From NCBI GenBank assembly GCA_903889815.1, contig CAISYX010000179.1:1-9094 (forward strand): a DNA stretch of 9,094 nt, written 5' to 3'. The notes under the pieces were generated by a model. The model worked only from the letters and a program-made list of their open reading frames with translations. It searched no databases and was not told the DNA's origin. How positions within the stretch are numbered: position 1 is the first letter of the stretch; every line of letters starts with the position of its first letter. Positions 1 to 7,377 of this stretch are shown one piece after another. The translations under genes were made by a program, and so were the position numbers. The DNA comes from an uncultured Gammaproteobacteria bacterium. Lineage in GTDB: Bacteria > Pseudomonadota > Gammaproteobacteria > Pseudomonadales > Pseudohongiellaceae.

Positions 1-255
1 CATGCCGTGGACTTCGTGGGCTGGTACAACGCCAACAGCGTCCGCCGCAACAATATCGCCCGCGACGACGCCCGCAATCTCTATCTGGCCTATCACGAAG
101 GCAATACCGGATTCGCCCGCGGCTCGTATGCCGACAAGGCCTGGTTGCTGGAGATCGCCGCCACGGTGCAGCGCAATGCGCAGCGCTATCAGGCGCAATA
201 CGAACAATGTGCCCCGGCGCTACGGCAGAGCTGGTGGCAACGCATATTCAGTTGA
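1..255 (+). CDS. C-terminal fragment of an SLT_4-type lytic transglycosylase (5' end outside window)
   Basis: This is an open frame from base 1 to a TGA at 253-255, 84 residues with no start inside the window. The fragment reads DFVGWYN near its start, then NLYLAYHEGNTGFARGSY (about residues 26-43), a KAWLL stretch, an amphipathic helix and a lone Cys70. The pattern GWY, then YLAYHEG, a Gly/Arg-rich turn and K-WL is what I recall from the C-terminal half of the SLT_4 transglycosylase family (PF19489). These are lysozyme-fold, usually lipoprotein, proteins of about 200 residues in Pseudomonas and relatives that are thought to cleave peptidoglycan glycan strands in the periplasm. The catalytic glutamate and any lipobox would lie upstream and cannot be checked. 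The stop is 14 bases before the djlA ATG, so the two are probably cotranscribed. The family assignment rests on memory of motifs. Confidence 0.8.
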   Translation, partial: HAVDFVGWYNANSVRRNNIARDDARNLYLAYHEGNTGFARGSYADKAWLLEIAATVQRNAQRYQAQYEQCAPALRQSWWQRIFS

Positions 256-259
256 AGAC

Positions 260-265
260 AGGTGA
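260..265 (+). promoter_or_regulatory. Ribosome binding site of djlA
   Basis: AGGTGA lies four bases before the ATG at 270. It supports this start over the in-frame ATG at 207, which sits inside the upstream gene and would add 21 residues that E. coli DjlA lacks. Confidence 0.6.
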
Positions 266-269
266 ACGC

Positions 270-1055
270 ATGAACTGGTGGGGCAAGGTATTGGGCGGAA
301 CCTTCGGGTTCGTGATGGGCGGGCCGCTGGGCGCAGTGCTGGGCGCCGCGCTGGGCAATTATTTCGACAAGGGCATGGCGGGCGTGGATGCCGATCCGGC
401 ACTGGGCTCACAGGGCAACGAGCGCGTGCAGACGGCATTCTTCACTGCGGTGTTCTCCATGATGGGATACGTGGCCAAGGCCGATGGTCGCGTCAGTCCG
501 GACGAGATATCCCTGGCGCAGCAGGTGATGGATCAGATGCGGCTCCAGCCCGAGCAGCGCAAGCTGGCCATCGGCTTGTTCGAGCAGGGCAAGCAGCCGC
601 AGTTTCCCTATGCCCAGGTGCTGGAGCAGTTCCGACGAGAATGTCTGCGCCGTCGCAATCTGATCCAGATGTTCCTGGAAATTCTGACCGCCACGGCGCT
701 TGCCGATGGCGCCATGGACCCGGCGGAGCGGCGCGTCCTGGATGCCATAGCAGTCAGTCTCGGGGTGTCGCAAGCCGAATATGATCGTCTGGTGATGCGC
801 ATGAACGCCCAGTTTCGTTTCAACACCGACGCGCGGCCACAGGACAGGCTGCAGGATGCCTACAAGGTGCTGGGACTGGAAAGCGGTGCTGAGACGGCCG
901 AAGTGAAGAAGGCTTATCGCAAGCTGATGAGCCAGCATCATCCTGACAAACTTGTCTCCAAAGGCCTGCCGGAAGAGATGATGGAGATTGCCAAGCGCAA
1001 GACGCAGGAGATCAAGTCGGCCTACGACACGATCATGGCCCAGCGCGGCGAGTGA
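270..1055 (+). CDS. djlA: DjlA, membrane-anchored DnaJ-like co-chaperone
   Basis: The product has 261 residues, close to E. coli DjlA (271). A single glycine-rich membrane segment (about residues 5-31) is followed by FDK, the type III topology seen in DjlA, with the bulk of the protein in the cytoplasm. Residues about 50-180 form a TerB-like helical domain with two acidic ADG repeats: KADGRVSPDE (70-79) and ALADGAMDPAE (143-153). The C-terminal J domain (about 196-258) carries AYRKLMSQHHPDKLVSKGLP with the HPD triad at 224-226, which stimulates DnaK ATPase. E. coli DjlA works with DnaK/GrpE and, when overproduced, affects Rcs phosphorelay signalling and colanic acid synthesis; a similar role here is inference. 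The ATG is chosen for its AGGTGA ribosome site and the match of MNWWGK to E. coli MQYWGK. It is probably cotranscribed with the upstream transglycosylase. No plus-strand terminator with a T-tract is visible downstream. Confidence 0.96.
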   Translation: MNWWGKVLGGTFGFVMGGPLGAVLGAALGNYFDKGMAGVDADPALGSQGNERVQTAFFTAVFSMMGYVAKADGRVSPDEISLAQQVMDQMRLQPEQRKLAIGLFEQGKQPQFPYAQVLEQFRRECLRRRNLIQMFLEILTATALADGAMDPAERRVLDAIAVSLGVSQAEYDRLVMRMNAQFRFNTDARPQDRLQDAYKVLGLESGAETAEVKKAYRKLMSQHHPDKLVSKGLPEEMMEIAKRKTQEIKSAYDTIMAQRGE

Positions 1056-1085
1056 GTCTGTCTTTGCAAATATGAATGCGCTCCC

Positions 1086-1115
1086 AAAAAAAAGCCCGGT
1101 CAAAGGACCGGGCTT
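1086..1115 (-). terminator. Rho-independent terminator for minus-strand transcripts
   Basis: A perfect 10-bp inverted repeat pairs AAGCCCGGTC (1092-1101) with GACCGGGCTT (1106-1115) around a 4-base loop. An uninterrupted run of eight A (1086-1093) lies on the left, so read on the minus strand the hairpin is followed by eight T. On the plus strand it is followed by AACTGA with no T-run, so it should work mainly leftwards. It lies 173 bases beyond the stop of the M16C peptidase, so it may end that operon or a separate small RNA in the gap. In principle the stem could also hinder rightward readthrough from djlA. Confidence 0.85.
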
Positions 1116-1143
1116 AACTGACTACTATCAAGGGAGAGATAAA

Positions 1144-1188
1144 ATGAAACAAAACCCACAATTCTGTCTGCAATCTACCTACAACTAA
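1144..1188 (+). CDS. Possible 14-residue micro-ORF with strong Shine-Dalgarno
   Basis: ATG at 1144 opens 14 codons, MKQNPQFCLQSTYN, to a TAA at 1186-1188. GGGAGAG (1132-1138) lies five bases before the ATG, one of the best ribosome-binding sequences in the window. There is no convincing plus-strand promoter of its own. Transcription would have to come through from djlA across the 1092-1115 hairpin, which lacks a plus-strand T-tract and so could allow it. It could be a micropeptide, the decayed 5' end of a lost gene, or chance: the same GGGAGAG is the complement of the C-rich run in the candidate minus-strand RNA. No function is assigned. Confidence 0.15.
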   Translation: MKQNPQFCLQSTYN

Positions 1189-1288
1189 TCAGACTGTATG
1201 CCCCTGACTTAGTTCCACGGCCATTGACATATTTTTCAGGTTATTTCCTGACAATTTACAACGCATTGAAATTAATAGAGAAAAACAT

Positions 1289-4270
1289 TCAGATTGAACG
1301 TTCCTCCAAGCCAAGACTCTTCACGGCTTTCGCATTGTTGCTGTTGCTGATCACCCCGATGCTGGCCAGTTCCGGTCGCAGGTAGACCTGTGCCACGCGC
1401 TGCAGATCTGCCACCTGGGTCTGCAGTACGCGTTGACGATAGGCCAGGCGTGCTTCGCGAGTGCGTCCGAACAAGTCGTTGTAGAACGCCTGTTTCGCTT
1501 CGCCTGCTGGAGAGGTGGATTTGTCCATGGCGCTGATTACCCCGAGGATAGCCTCTTCCACCAGACGCCATTCGTGGGCGTCACTCAGCACCCAGTCTAT
1601 GGCCCTGTCGAAGTCCTGCAGCGTGTCGGCCAGGCGCGGATCGCGGTAGGAATAGAAACGGAAGGAAGCTGAGTTGGCGTCCTGGTCTGCACCGCCACCG
1701 TAGGCGCCACCCTGTTCCCGGATGCTGCGGTGCAGGAAGCCATTACGCATGAACCCTGCAAGCACTCCCAGCGTCGCGTGGTCGGGGTGGGCCGCCGGTA
1801 CCGTGGGATAGGCCTTGGCGCAGAAATTGACCTGGGTATTGGTGGTCCAGATTTGCCGCACCTGCGCCCGGACAGGGGGCAGCACCAGGGAACTGGCGGT
1901 CACTGTCTGCGGTGCACTGCGTTGCCAGTGCTGTTGCAGACTGGCTGTGAGCGTATCCTGTGCAGCCGCTTCACCCACCAGCAGGAAGCGCCGGGGCGCA
2001 TTGAGCACCTGCTGATGCAGCGCGCGGAATCTGCCGAGCAGGGCGGCGGCCTCGACATCGCTCTTCAGCGATTTGCCGATGACGCGCAATGTGCCGATGC
2101 CGGCCAGTCCCGTGAACTCGTGGCTCAGGCGGGCGGTCGGACTCATGCCGCTGCTGGCGAGGGTCATGGCCAGCGAGTGCCCCTGACCGGTAATGCTGCT
2201 TTCGCGACGGGCGGCAATCTGGTCAATGATCTCGCGCAGCCGCTGGACTTCGTCGAAGCGCACGTGCGTGAAGGTCTGGTGGAGCAGGTCGGCCAGAGCG
2301 TCATGGTTGGCCAGCAGAGCCTTGCTCGACAGCACCAGAATCGCATGGGTGCGCTGCTCATCGTCCAGACGACTGCGGATATTGGCATAGCAATTCACGC
2401 CGCCGCTGATTCTGGACTGCCAGGTCTGCACGTCGGTGTAGCTCTGTGCCCCGATGCCGAACTCCGACACGCAGCTGGCGTAATAGGGCAGTATGCGCAG
2501 CAGTTCCTCATCGAGTGCAGGCAGTTCGATCACGATCTGCTGATAGCACAGACCATTGGTGCCCTGGGCATAGAAACTGACGGGCATAGTGCCGATGCTG
2601 GTTTGCGTGGCCGACAGCAGGGGCAGATCAGCGGGCACATCTTCCAGGCCAACCTTGGGTAGCAGAGACGGGTCATCCACCGCCTCCTGTCGTGCAGTGA
2701 GTTGCTGGCTGCGGGCAAGTATTTCCTGCGCAGCCTCGGCACTCAGGCTGTCCTTGATGGCCTGCAGACGCTGCACTTCGGCTTCCATCTGGCGGGCTGC
2801 CAGGTGCGCGTCCGGCGTCATCGTCAGTACCACGTTGTGCGGATTGTCGATCAGCGTGCGGCGGATCAGTGCTTTGATGAAGTCCGGGTTCTTGATGAGT
2901 TCGCGCAGTTTTGCCAGGGTTGGATCGATGTCCAGTACGTTCAGCGGGTCACCCCCGTGCACGGCGCTGGACAGACTGGCGATGATCAGTTGCAGGCCAT
3001 AGGGATGGCTGTCGCCGGTGATCTCGCGCTGGCTCAGTTCCAGCTGGTGCAGGGCGGCTTCCACCTGCTCCAGCGGCACGCCGTCCTGTGCCAGGGTTTC
3101 CAGTGTGCTGCGAATCAGCGCCTCGACTTTCGGCGTGGCATCGCTGGCACAACCTTCCAGACCGCACAGAAAACTCATCTCGCGATTGCCATCTTCCAGA
3201 CCGCACATGGGCGAGGGAGAGGAACCCAGTCCGCAGGTTTCCAGCACGTTCATCAGCGGACTGGCGCTGTTGTCCAGCAACACGCTCGACAGCAGTTGCG
3301 CCTCGAACATTTCCTGCAGATCAATGCTCTTGCCCAGCAGCCAGGCCATCACCACGTGGGTCTTGTCGCTGCCGCCTTCTTCCTCGTCTTCCTCTTCCCG
3401 CAGCGGGTAGCTCTCGGTGACATGCACCGGCGCGTAGTAGCGCTTTTCGTCCCGCACATGAATGTGGATGTCCAGTTTCTGGAATCGCGACAGGGCAAGT
3501 TCCTCAAAACGCGCCATATGCTCGATGGCTGGAATATCGCCATAGGTCATCAGCATGCTGTTGCTGGGGTGATAGTGGGTTTCGTAAAAAGCCTTCAGAT
3601 CGGCATAGCTCAGGTCGGGAATATGCTCGGGTTCGCCACCGCTGTTGTAGTGATACGTGGTGGTGGGGTAGAGGTATTTGCTCACCGTCTGCCACAGCAG
3701 CGAGTTCGTGGAGCTCATGGCGCCCTTCATCTCGTTGTAGACCACGCCCTTGAACTGCAATGCGCTGTCGGCATTCTGCGGTTCGGCAAATTCCAGCCGA
3801 TGGCCTTCCTGCGCAAAGTCCAGCTCGTGCAGACGCGAGAAGAATACGGCGTCGAGATAGACCTCCAGCAGGTTCTGGAAGTCCTTGCGGTTCTTGCTGG
3901 CGAACGGGTAAGCCGTCCAGTCGCTGCTGGTAAACGCGTTCATGAAGGTGTTGAGCGAGCGGCGAATCATCATGAAGAAGGGATCGCGCACCGGGTACTT
4001 CTGACTGCCGCACAGCACAGTGTGTTCCAGAATGTGGGCCACGCCCGTGGAGTCCATGGGCACCGTGCGCAGTGCCACGAGAAACACGTTCTCCGGGTCA
4101 TCGCTTGCCAGGTGAAAATACTGTGCCCCCGTGGCGCGGTGCCGGTATTCCTCAAGCACCACGTTCAATGTCGGGATGGGCTGACTGCGCAGCCACTCAA
4201 AAGCGGGGTGCACGGCCATGGGCATGGCGATGGCTCGGGTTGGTGTCGTGGTGCCTGCTGTGCTGATCAT
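1289..4270 (-). CDS. M16C zinc metallopeptidase, presequence protease (PreP)/falcilysin type
   Basis: The product has 993 residues, the usual length of the PreP/M16C branch of the insulinase superfamily, in which one chain supplies both halves of a clam-like chamber that digests unfolded peptides. The inverted zinc motif HILEH is at 79-83 (ligands H79 and H83, general base E82). The distal zinc ligand is E180 in VVYNEMKGA, spaced as in human PreP. THYHPSNSMLMTYGD follows at 231-245. The C-terminal half carries the conserved GGAYGGGA-to-FYSYRDP segment (about 854-884), where M16C enzymes place the Arg/Tyr that bind substrate. An acidic loop, REEEDEEEGG, is at 291-300. No signal peptide is visible, so it is probably cytosolic. 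The ATG at 4270 is chosen because GGAG lies eight bases upstream; the ATG at 4360 would sit inside rapA. It starts 32 bases after the rapA stop, so cotranscription is likely. Organelle relatives degrade targeting peptides; the bacterial substrate is not evident. Confidence 0.93.
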   Translation of the reverse strand: MISTAGTTTPTRAIAMPMAVHPAFEWLRSQPIPTLNVVLEEYRHRATGAQYFHLASDDPENVFLVALRTVPMDSTGVAHILEHTVLCGSQKYPVRDPFFMMIRRSLNTFMNAFTSSDWTAYPFASKNRKDFQNLLEVYLDAVFFSRLHELDFAQEGHRLEFAEPQNADSALQFKGVVYNEMKGAMSSTNSLLWQTVSKYLYPTTTYHYNSGGEPEHIPDLSYADLKAFYETHYHPSNSMLMTYGDIPAIEHMARFEELALSRFQKLDIHIHVRDEKRYYAPVHVTESYPLREEEDEEEGGSDKTHVVMAWLLGKSIDLQEMFEAQLLSSVLLDNSASPLMNVLETCGLGSSPSPMCGLEDGNREMSFLCGLEGCASDATPKVEALIRSTLETLAQDGVPLEQVEAALHQLELSQREITGDSHPYGLQLIIASLSSAVHGGDPLNVLDIDPTLAKLRELIKNPDFIKALIRRTLIDNPHNVVLTMTPDAHLAARQMEAEVQRLQAIKDSLSAEAAQEILARSQQLTARQEAVDDPSLLPKVGLEDVPADLPLLSATQTSIGTMPVSFYAQGTNGLCYQQIVIELPALDEELLRILPYYASCVSEFGIGAQSYTDVQTWQSRISGGVNCYANIRSRLDDEQRTHAILVLSSKALLANHDALADLLHQTFTHVRFDEVQRLREIIDQIAARRESSITGQGHSLAMTLASSGMSPTARLSHEFTGLAGIGTLRVIGKSLKSDVEAAALLGRFRALHQQVLNAPRRFLLVGEAAAQDTLTASLQQHWQRSAPQTVTASSLVLPPVRAQVRQIWTTNTQVNFCAKAYPTVPAAHPDHATLGVLAGFMRNGFLHRSIREQGGAYGGGADQDANSASFRFYSYRDPRLADTLQDFDRAIDWVLSDAHEWRLVEEAILGVISAMDKSTSPAGEAKQAFYNDLFGRTREARLAYRQRVLQTQVADLQRVAQVYLRPELASIGVISNSNNAKAVKSLGLEERSI

Positions 4271-4278
4271 GCGGTTCA

Positions 4279-4282
4279 CTCC
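4279..4282 (-). promoter_or_regulatory. Ribosome binding site of the M16C peptidase
   Basis: On the minus strand GGAG lies eight bases before the ATG at 4270, within the 32-base gap after the rapA stop. It fixes the start at 4270 and argues against the in-frame ATG at 4360 inside rapA. Confidence 0.65.
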
Positions 4283-4302
4283 GGTAATGGGCTGGTCTGC
4301 GT

Positions 4303-7302
4303 TTACGCCTTGAAGACAACATGGACAGCGAGCAGTTCGACACTCGCCAGTTTCATGCATTGATGCAGTTGCAGCGTTTGTTCTTTCAGATACGCAAGTT
4401 CGGAATCACGGACGTTCGGGTTGACTTGTTTCAATGCCACCAGCCGCTTGATCTCGGCCGTCTGCGTCTGCAGCATGACCGCCGTGGCATCGGCCACCGT
4501 CGTGCGCATGGCGGCCTGTGCCATCTGTTCGCCCAGCTGCAGCAACTGGGCAATCTGGGACTGATTATCTGACACCAGTGTCGCTGCGTCGTGCTTGTCG
4601 ATGAAGCGCAGTTTCGCACGCACGGGGTCAAGGCTGACAGGCTTGCTGCGCTCCTCGGCATCCTCTGGCACCAGGGTGAAGAAGAAGCTGGTGGCCGGCA
4701 GATAACGCGCCATCTGCAGGCGTCGGGGTGCCTGTGCCACAATGCGATACAGTGCTTCCACCACCAGTTCCTGGTCATCCAGACCGGTGGGTTTGCTGTC
4801 CCGCGCCGCCAGCAGGCTCACGGCAGCCCCGCCTTGTGGAGAGTCCAGCACCATGTCCAGCGCGCCACGCACCATGGGGTGTTGCCAGGTCAGGAACTGC
4901 AGGTCTTCCCGGTGCAGGCTGAGCTGGCGATCGAAGGCTGCGCCCAGACCCTCGTCGGGCAGTCCTGGAAAAGCCGGCACGATCATCTCTTCCGTGGGCT
5001 GAATCGAGTAGCTGTTGTCGGAATTGTGTTCGTAATGGATGCCAAAGGCGTCGAAGGCTTCCTTCATGTACGCCTCGGGCGTGCACTCGGACTCGAACTC
5101 GCGGATCTGTGCGAGGATCTGCTCCGCGCGCGGGCGGTTGAAGGAATTGATCTCCAGCAGCCTGTCGCGGCCCTGTTCCAGCGCCTGATTCAGGGCCATA
5201 TTGCTGATATGGGCATCCGCCAGGAATTGCTGGTATTCCTCGGTATTCGCTGCGCAGGCCAGCAGGTGGGCATGCAGTGGTTCCTGGACATCGCGATACA
5301 CGCGGTAGGCCGCTGGCGCCACTTGCGCGAATGCATTCAATGCCTGCTGGTACCACTGGAACAAGGCTTCCTGCGCGCTGCCATCGAATATCGGCAAATG
5401 AATCTGGATGGTGTGCTTCTGGCCGATGCGGTCCAGACGCCCGATGCGCTGTTCCAGCAGGTCGGGGTTCAGGGGCAGATCGAACAGCACCAGATGGCGA
5501 CAGAACTGGAAGTTGCGCCCTTCACTGCCAATTTCGGAGCACACCAGGATCTGGGCGCTGCTCTCGGTGCCGGCAAAGTAGGCGGCGGCGCGGTCGCGGT
5601 CGATCAGGTCCATGTGCCGATGGAACACACTGCTGCGGATGCCGGCGTTGACCCGCAGGTATTTCTCCAGACTGATGGCCGTCACGTCCTGCGCACAGAT
5701 CAGCAATACCTTTTCGCCGCGCTTGCTTTGCAGGAATTCCACCAGCCACTTTACGCGCGTGTCGATGGAGGTCCAGGGCAGGCTGGTCGCCTGTTCCTCC
5801 TCATCGAGCAGCGCGCTGGCGCTGATGTAAGCCATCTCTGGTTTCAGGTGTGTATCCAGTGACAAAGGCCGCAGCTTGCGCAGCTCGTCATAGGCCTCGG
5901 GCAAATCCAGCGGGTAGACATTGACTTCGCGGCTGGGGAAGCCCGTCAGCGACTTGCGGGTGTTGCGGAACAGAATGCGGCCAGTGCCGTGCTGGTCCAG
6001 CAGCATGCGGATCAATTGTTCCCGTGCGGTGTCCTTTTCTGCGGCACCGGCCCTGGCACCCGGCAGCAGCGGGGCCAGCAATTGCTCGATAGCCTCGGCG
6101 CTGTGATGCCGTGCCAGCACGCTCTGCAGCTGTGCGGTGTGCGCAGCACCCAGCGGCTCGCGGCTGACCACCGCATTGATGGTGGCGGCCAGATTGTGAT
6201 AGTGCGCGTGCTCATCCTTGTAGGAGGCGTAGTCGGTAAAGCGGTTGGAATCCAGCAGCTGCAGAAGCGCGAAATGGTTTTCCTGCCCCATCTGTTCGGG
6301 CGTGGCTGTCAGCAGCAGGATGCCCTTTGCCGAGTCGGCAATACGCTTGACCAGCGCATAGTCGGTGGTCTGCTTGCGCCGGGGGTTCACGGGTGTCGGT
6401 GCCGCGTCGTCCCGCAAGTGGTGCGCTTCGTCCACGATGCACAGGTCCCATTCGCCCTTGAGTGCGAACTCGTACCAGGCGGGCTGGCGGTGGAACAGGT
6501 CCACGCTCGTCAGCACCAGCTGGTCCTCAAGGAAGGGGTTGCGGGTGCTGTTTTCGTCTTCTTCCATGGCCTCCAGAATCTCGGCGCAGCGTTCTTCATC
6601 GTACAGACTGAAGTGCAGACTGAAGCGACGCAGCATTTCCACCAGCCACTGGTGCAGCAGGGGTTCCGGCACGATCACGAGCACGCGGCTGGCGAGGCCG
6701 TTCGCCAGCTGCTGCTGCAGAATCAGGCCAGCTTCGATGGTCTTGCCCAGGCCCACTTCGTCGGCCAGCATCACCCGCGGCGCATAGCGCGCCGCGACTT
6801 CCGAGGCGATGTAAAGCTGGTGGGCAATCAGATCGGTGCGCCCGCTGCACAGGCCCAGCACGGAAGAGCGCTCAATGCCGGCAAGACGCTCAAGAGTGTG
6901 CTTGCGCAGGTAGAACCATTGGGCGGCGTCGGTCTGCCCGGCGAACAGGCGCTCCAGCGGCTTGTTCAGAATCAGAGTGTCACTGAGGAGGGCCTCCGGC
7001 AGTTTGATGCTCTGGCTGGGGTCCTCCTGCAGGTGGGCGTGATAGACCAGAGTGTCTTTGTGGATGCTGACTTCGATGACGGTCAAGGCATCGCCATGGC
7101 AACTGGTGATGGTGTCGCCTGTGGCAAAGGTAATCCGACTCAGCGGCGCCTGCTGCCGGGCATAGCGGCGCAACTGGTCACAGGAACGGAAGGCGATGGT
7201 GACCGAGCGGTGGTCGAGGTCGGTCACAATGCCCAGGCCCAGCTCTGGTTCGGTTTCACTCAACCAGCGCTGCCCGAGGGCAAACAAGAAGGATTTCGGC
7301 AT
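4303..7302 (-). CDS. rapA: RapA (HepA), RNA polymerase-associated Swi2/Snf2 ATPase
   Basis: The product has 999 residues (E. coli RapA 968). RapA binds RNA polymerase and uses ATP to recycle enzyme stalled in post-termination complexes. The N-terminal Tudor-like region reads ALGQRWLSETEPELGLG (8-24), matching E. coli TLGQRWISDTESELGLG. The Snf2 ATPase core shows Walker A DEVGLGKT (181-188), the DEAH box (291-294) and TATPEQ (332-337). The second RecA-like lobe shows SEIGSEGRNFQF (589-600) and motif VI QRIGRLDRIGQ (618-628). The C-terminal part contains LEQGRDRLLEINS, FPGL, the TWQHPMVRGALD block and VNPNVRDSEL, all with clear counterparts in E. coli RapA. No ribosome site is obvious before the ATG at 7302, but the protein aligns with family N termini almost from residue 1, with about four extra residues. 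It lies 75 bases after ylqF and 32 before the peptidase, in the same direction. Confidence 0.97.
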   Translation of the reverse strand: MPKSFLFALGQRWLSETEPELGLGIVTDLDHRSVTIAFRSCDQLRRYARQQAPLSRITFATGDTITSCHGDALTVIEVSIHKDTLVYHAHLQEDPSQSIKLPEALLSDTLILNKPLERLFAGQTDAAQWFYLRKHTLERLAGIERSSVLGLCSGRTDLIAHQLYIASEVAARYAPRVMLADEVGLGKTIEAGLILQQQLANGLASRVLVIVPEPLLHQWLVEMLRRFSLHFSLYDEERCAEILEAMEEDENSTRNPFLEDQLVLTSVDLFHRQPAWYEFALKGEWDLCIVDEAHHLRDDAAPTPVNPRRKQTTDYALVKRIADSAKGILLLTATPEQMGQENHFALLQLLDSNRFTDYASYKDEHAHYHNLAATINAVVSREPLGAAHTAQLQSVLARHHSAEAIEQLLAPLLPGARAGAAEKDTAREQLIRMLLDQHGTGRILFRNTRKSLTGFPSREVNVYPLDLPEAYDELRKLRPLSLDTHLKPEMAYISASALLDEEEQATSLPWTSIDTRVKWLVEFLQSKRGEKVLLICAQDVTAISLEKYLRVNAGIRSSVFHRHMDLIDRDRAAAYFAGTESSAQILVCSEIGSEGRNFQFCRHLVLFDLPLNPDLLEQRIGRLDRIGQKHTIQIHLPIFDGSAQEALFQWYQQALNAFAQVAPAAYRVYRDVQEPLHAHLLACAANTEEYQQFLADAHISNMALNQALEQGRDRLLEINSFNRPRAEQILAQIREFESECTPEAYMKEAFDAFGIHYEHNSDNSYSIQPTEEMIVPAFPGLPDEGLGAAFDRQLSLHREDLQFLTWQHPMVRGALDMVLDSPQGGAAVSLLAARDSKPTGLDDQELVVEALYRIVAQAPRRLQMARYLPATSFFFTLVPEDAEERSKPVSLDPVRAKLRFIDKHDAATLVSDNQSQIAQLLQLGEQMAQAAMRTTVADATAVMLQTQTAEIKRLVALKQVNPNVRDSELAYLKEQTLQLHQCMKLASVELLAVHVVFKA

Positions 7303-7377
7303 GGAGTTCGGGGTGTTCCGTGTGGGGTTTGACGAGGGCGGTATCTTAGCCGATCAGCCTGCGCTTGAGAAACGCGA

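Larger units (their letters stand above)
1086..1219 (-). ncRNA. Candidate small RNA or 3'-UTR segment ending at the terminator
   Basis: The convergent gap between djlA and the peptidase is 233 bases. Its middle (about 1141-1260) is only about 35-40% G+C by eye, far below the flanking genes, and the strong minus-strand terminator lies 173 bases past the nearest stop codon. A weak promoter can be drawn on the minus strand: TTGTCA (plus 1249-1254), a 17-base spacer, then TATGTC (1226-1231). This would start an RNA near 1219, about 134 bases long. Just before the terminator the RNA would carry an unpaired C-rich run, CUCUCCCUU (opposite 1130-1138), complementary to a GGGAGAG-type Shine-Dalgarno sequence. 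This resembles the seed and terminator layout of Hfq-dependent small RNAs. The -10 box is poor and I recognise no known family. A long peptidase 3'-UTR is an equally good reading. Confidence 0.25.

Noticed and set aside
408..1103. A 231-codon minus-strand frame opposite djlA
   Set aside because: It overlaps all of the TerB and J domains of DjlA, and its protein has no recognisable motif.
1236..1251. Inverted repeat TCAGG / CCTGA with a 6-base loop
   Set aside because: A 5-bp stem in AT-rich sequence with no T-run is too weak to call a terminator or operator.
1224..1254. Plus-strand TTGACA (1224-1229) as a -35 box
   Set aside because: No acceptable -10 hexamer lies 16-18 bases downstream, and no plus-strand gene follows.
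2702..4363. A 553-codon open frame on the plus strand opposite the M16C peptidase
   Set aside because: It is exactly antisense to a gene with full family motifs. Its translation is rich in His, Gln, Val and Gly with no domain, as expected for the mirror of a GC-rich gene with few antisense stops.
4591..7332. Long plus-strand open frames (423 and 447 codons) opposite rapA
   Set aside because: Same mirror effect of GC-rich codon use; no ribosome site or domain, and rapA itself is certain.
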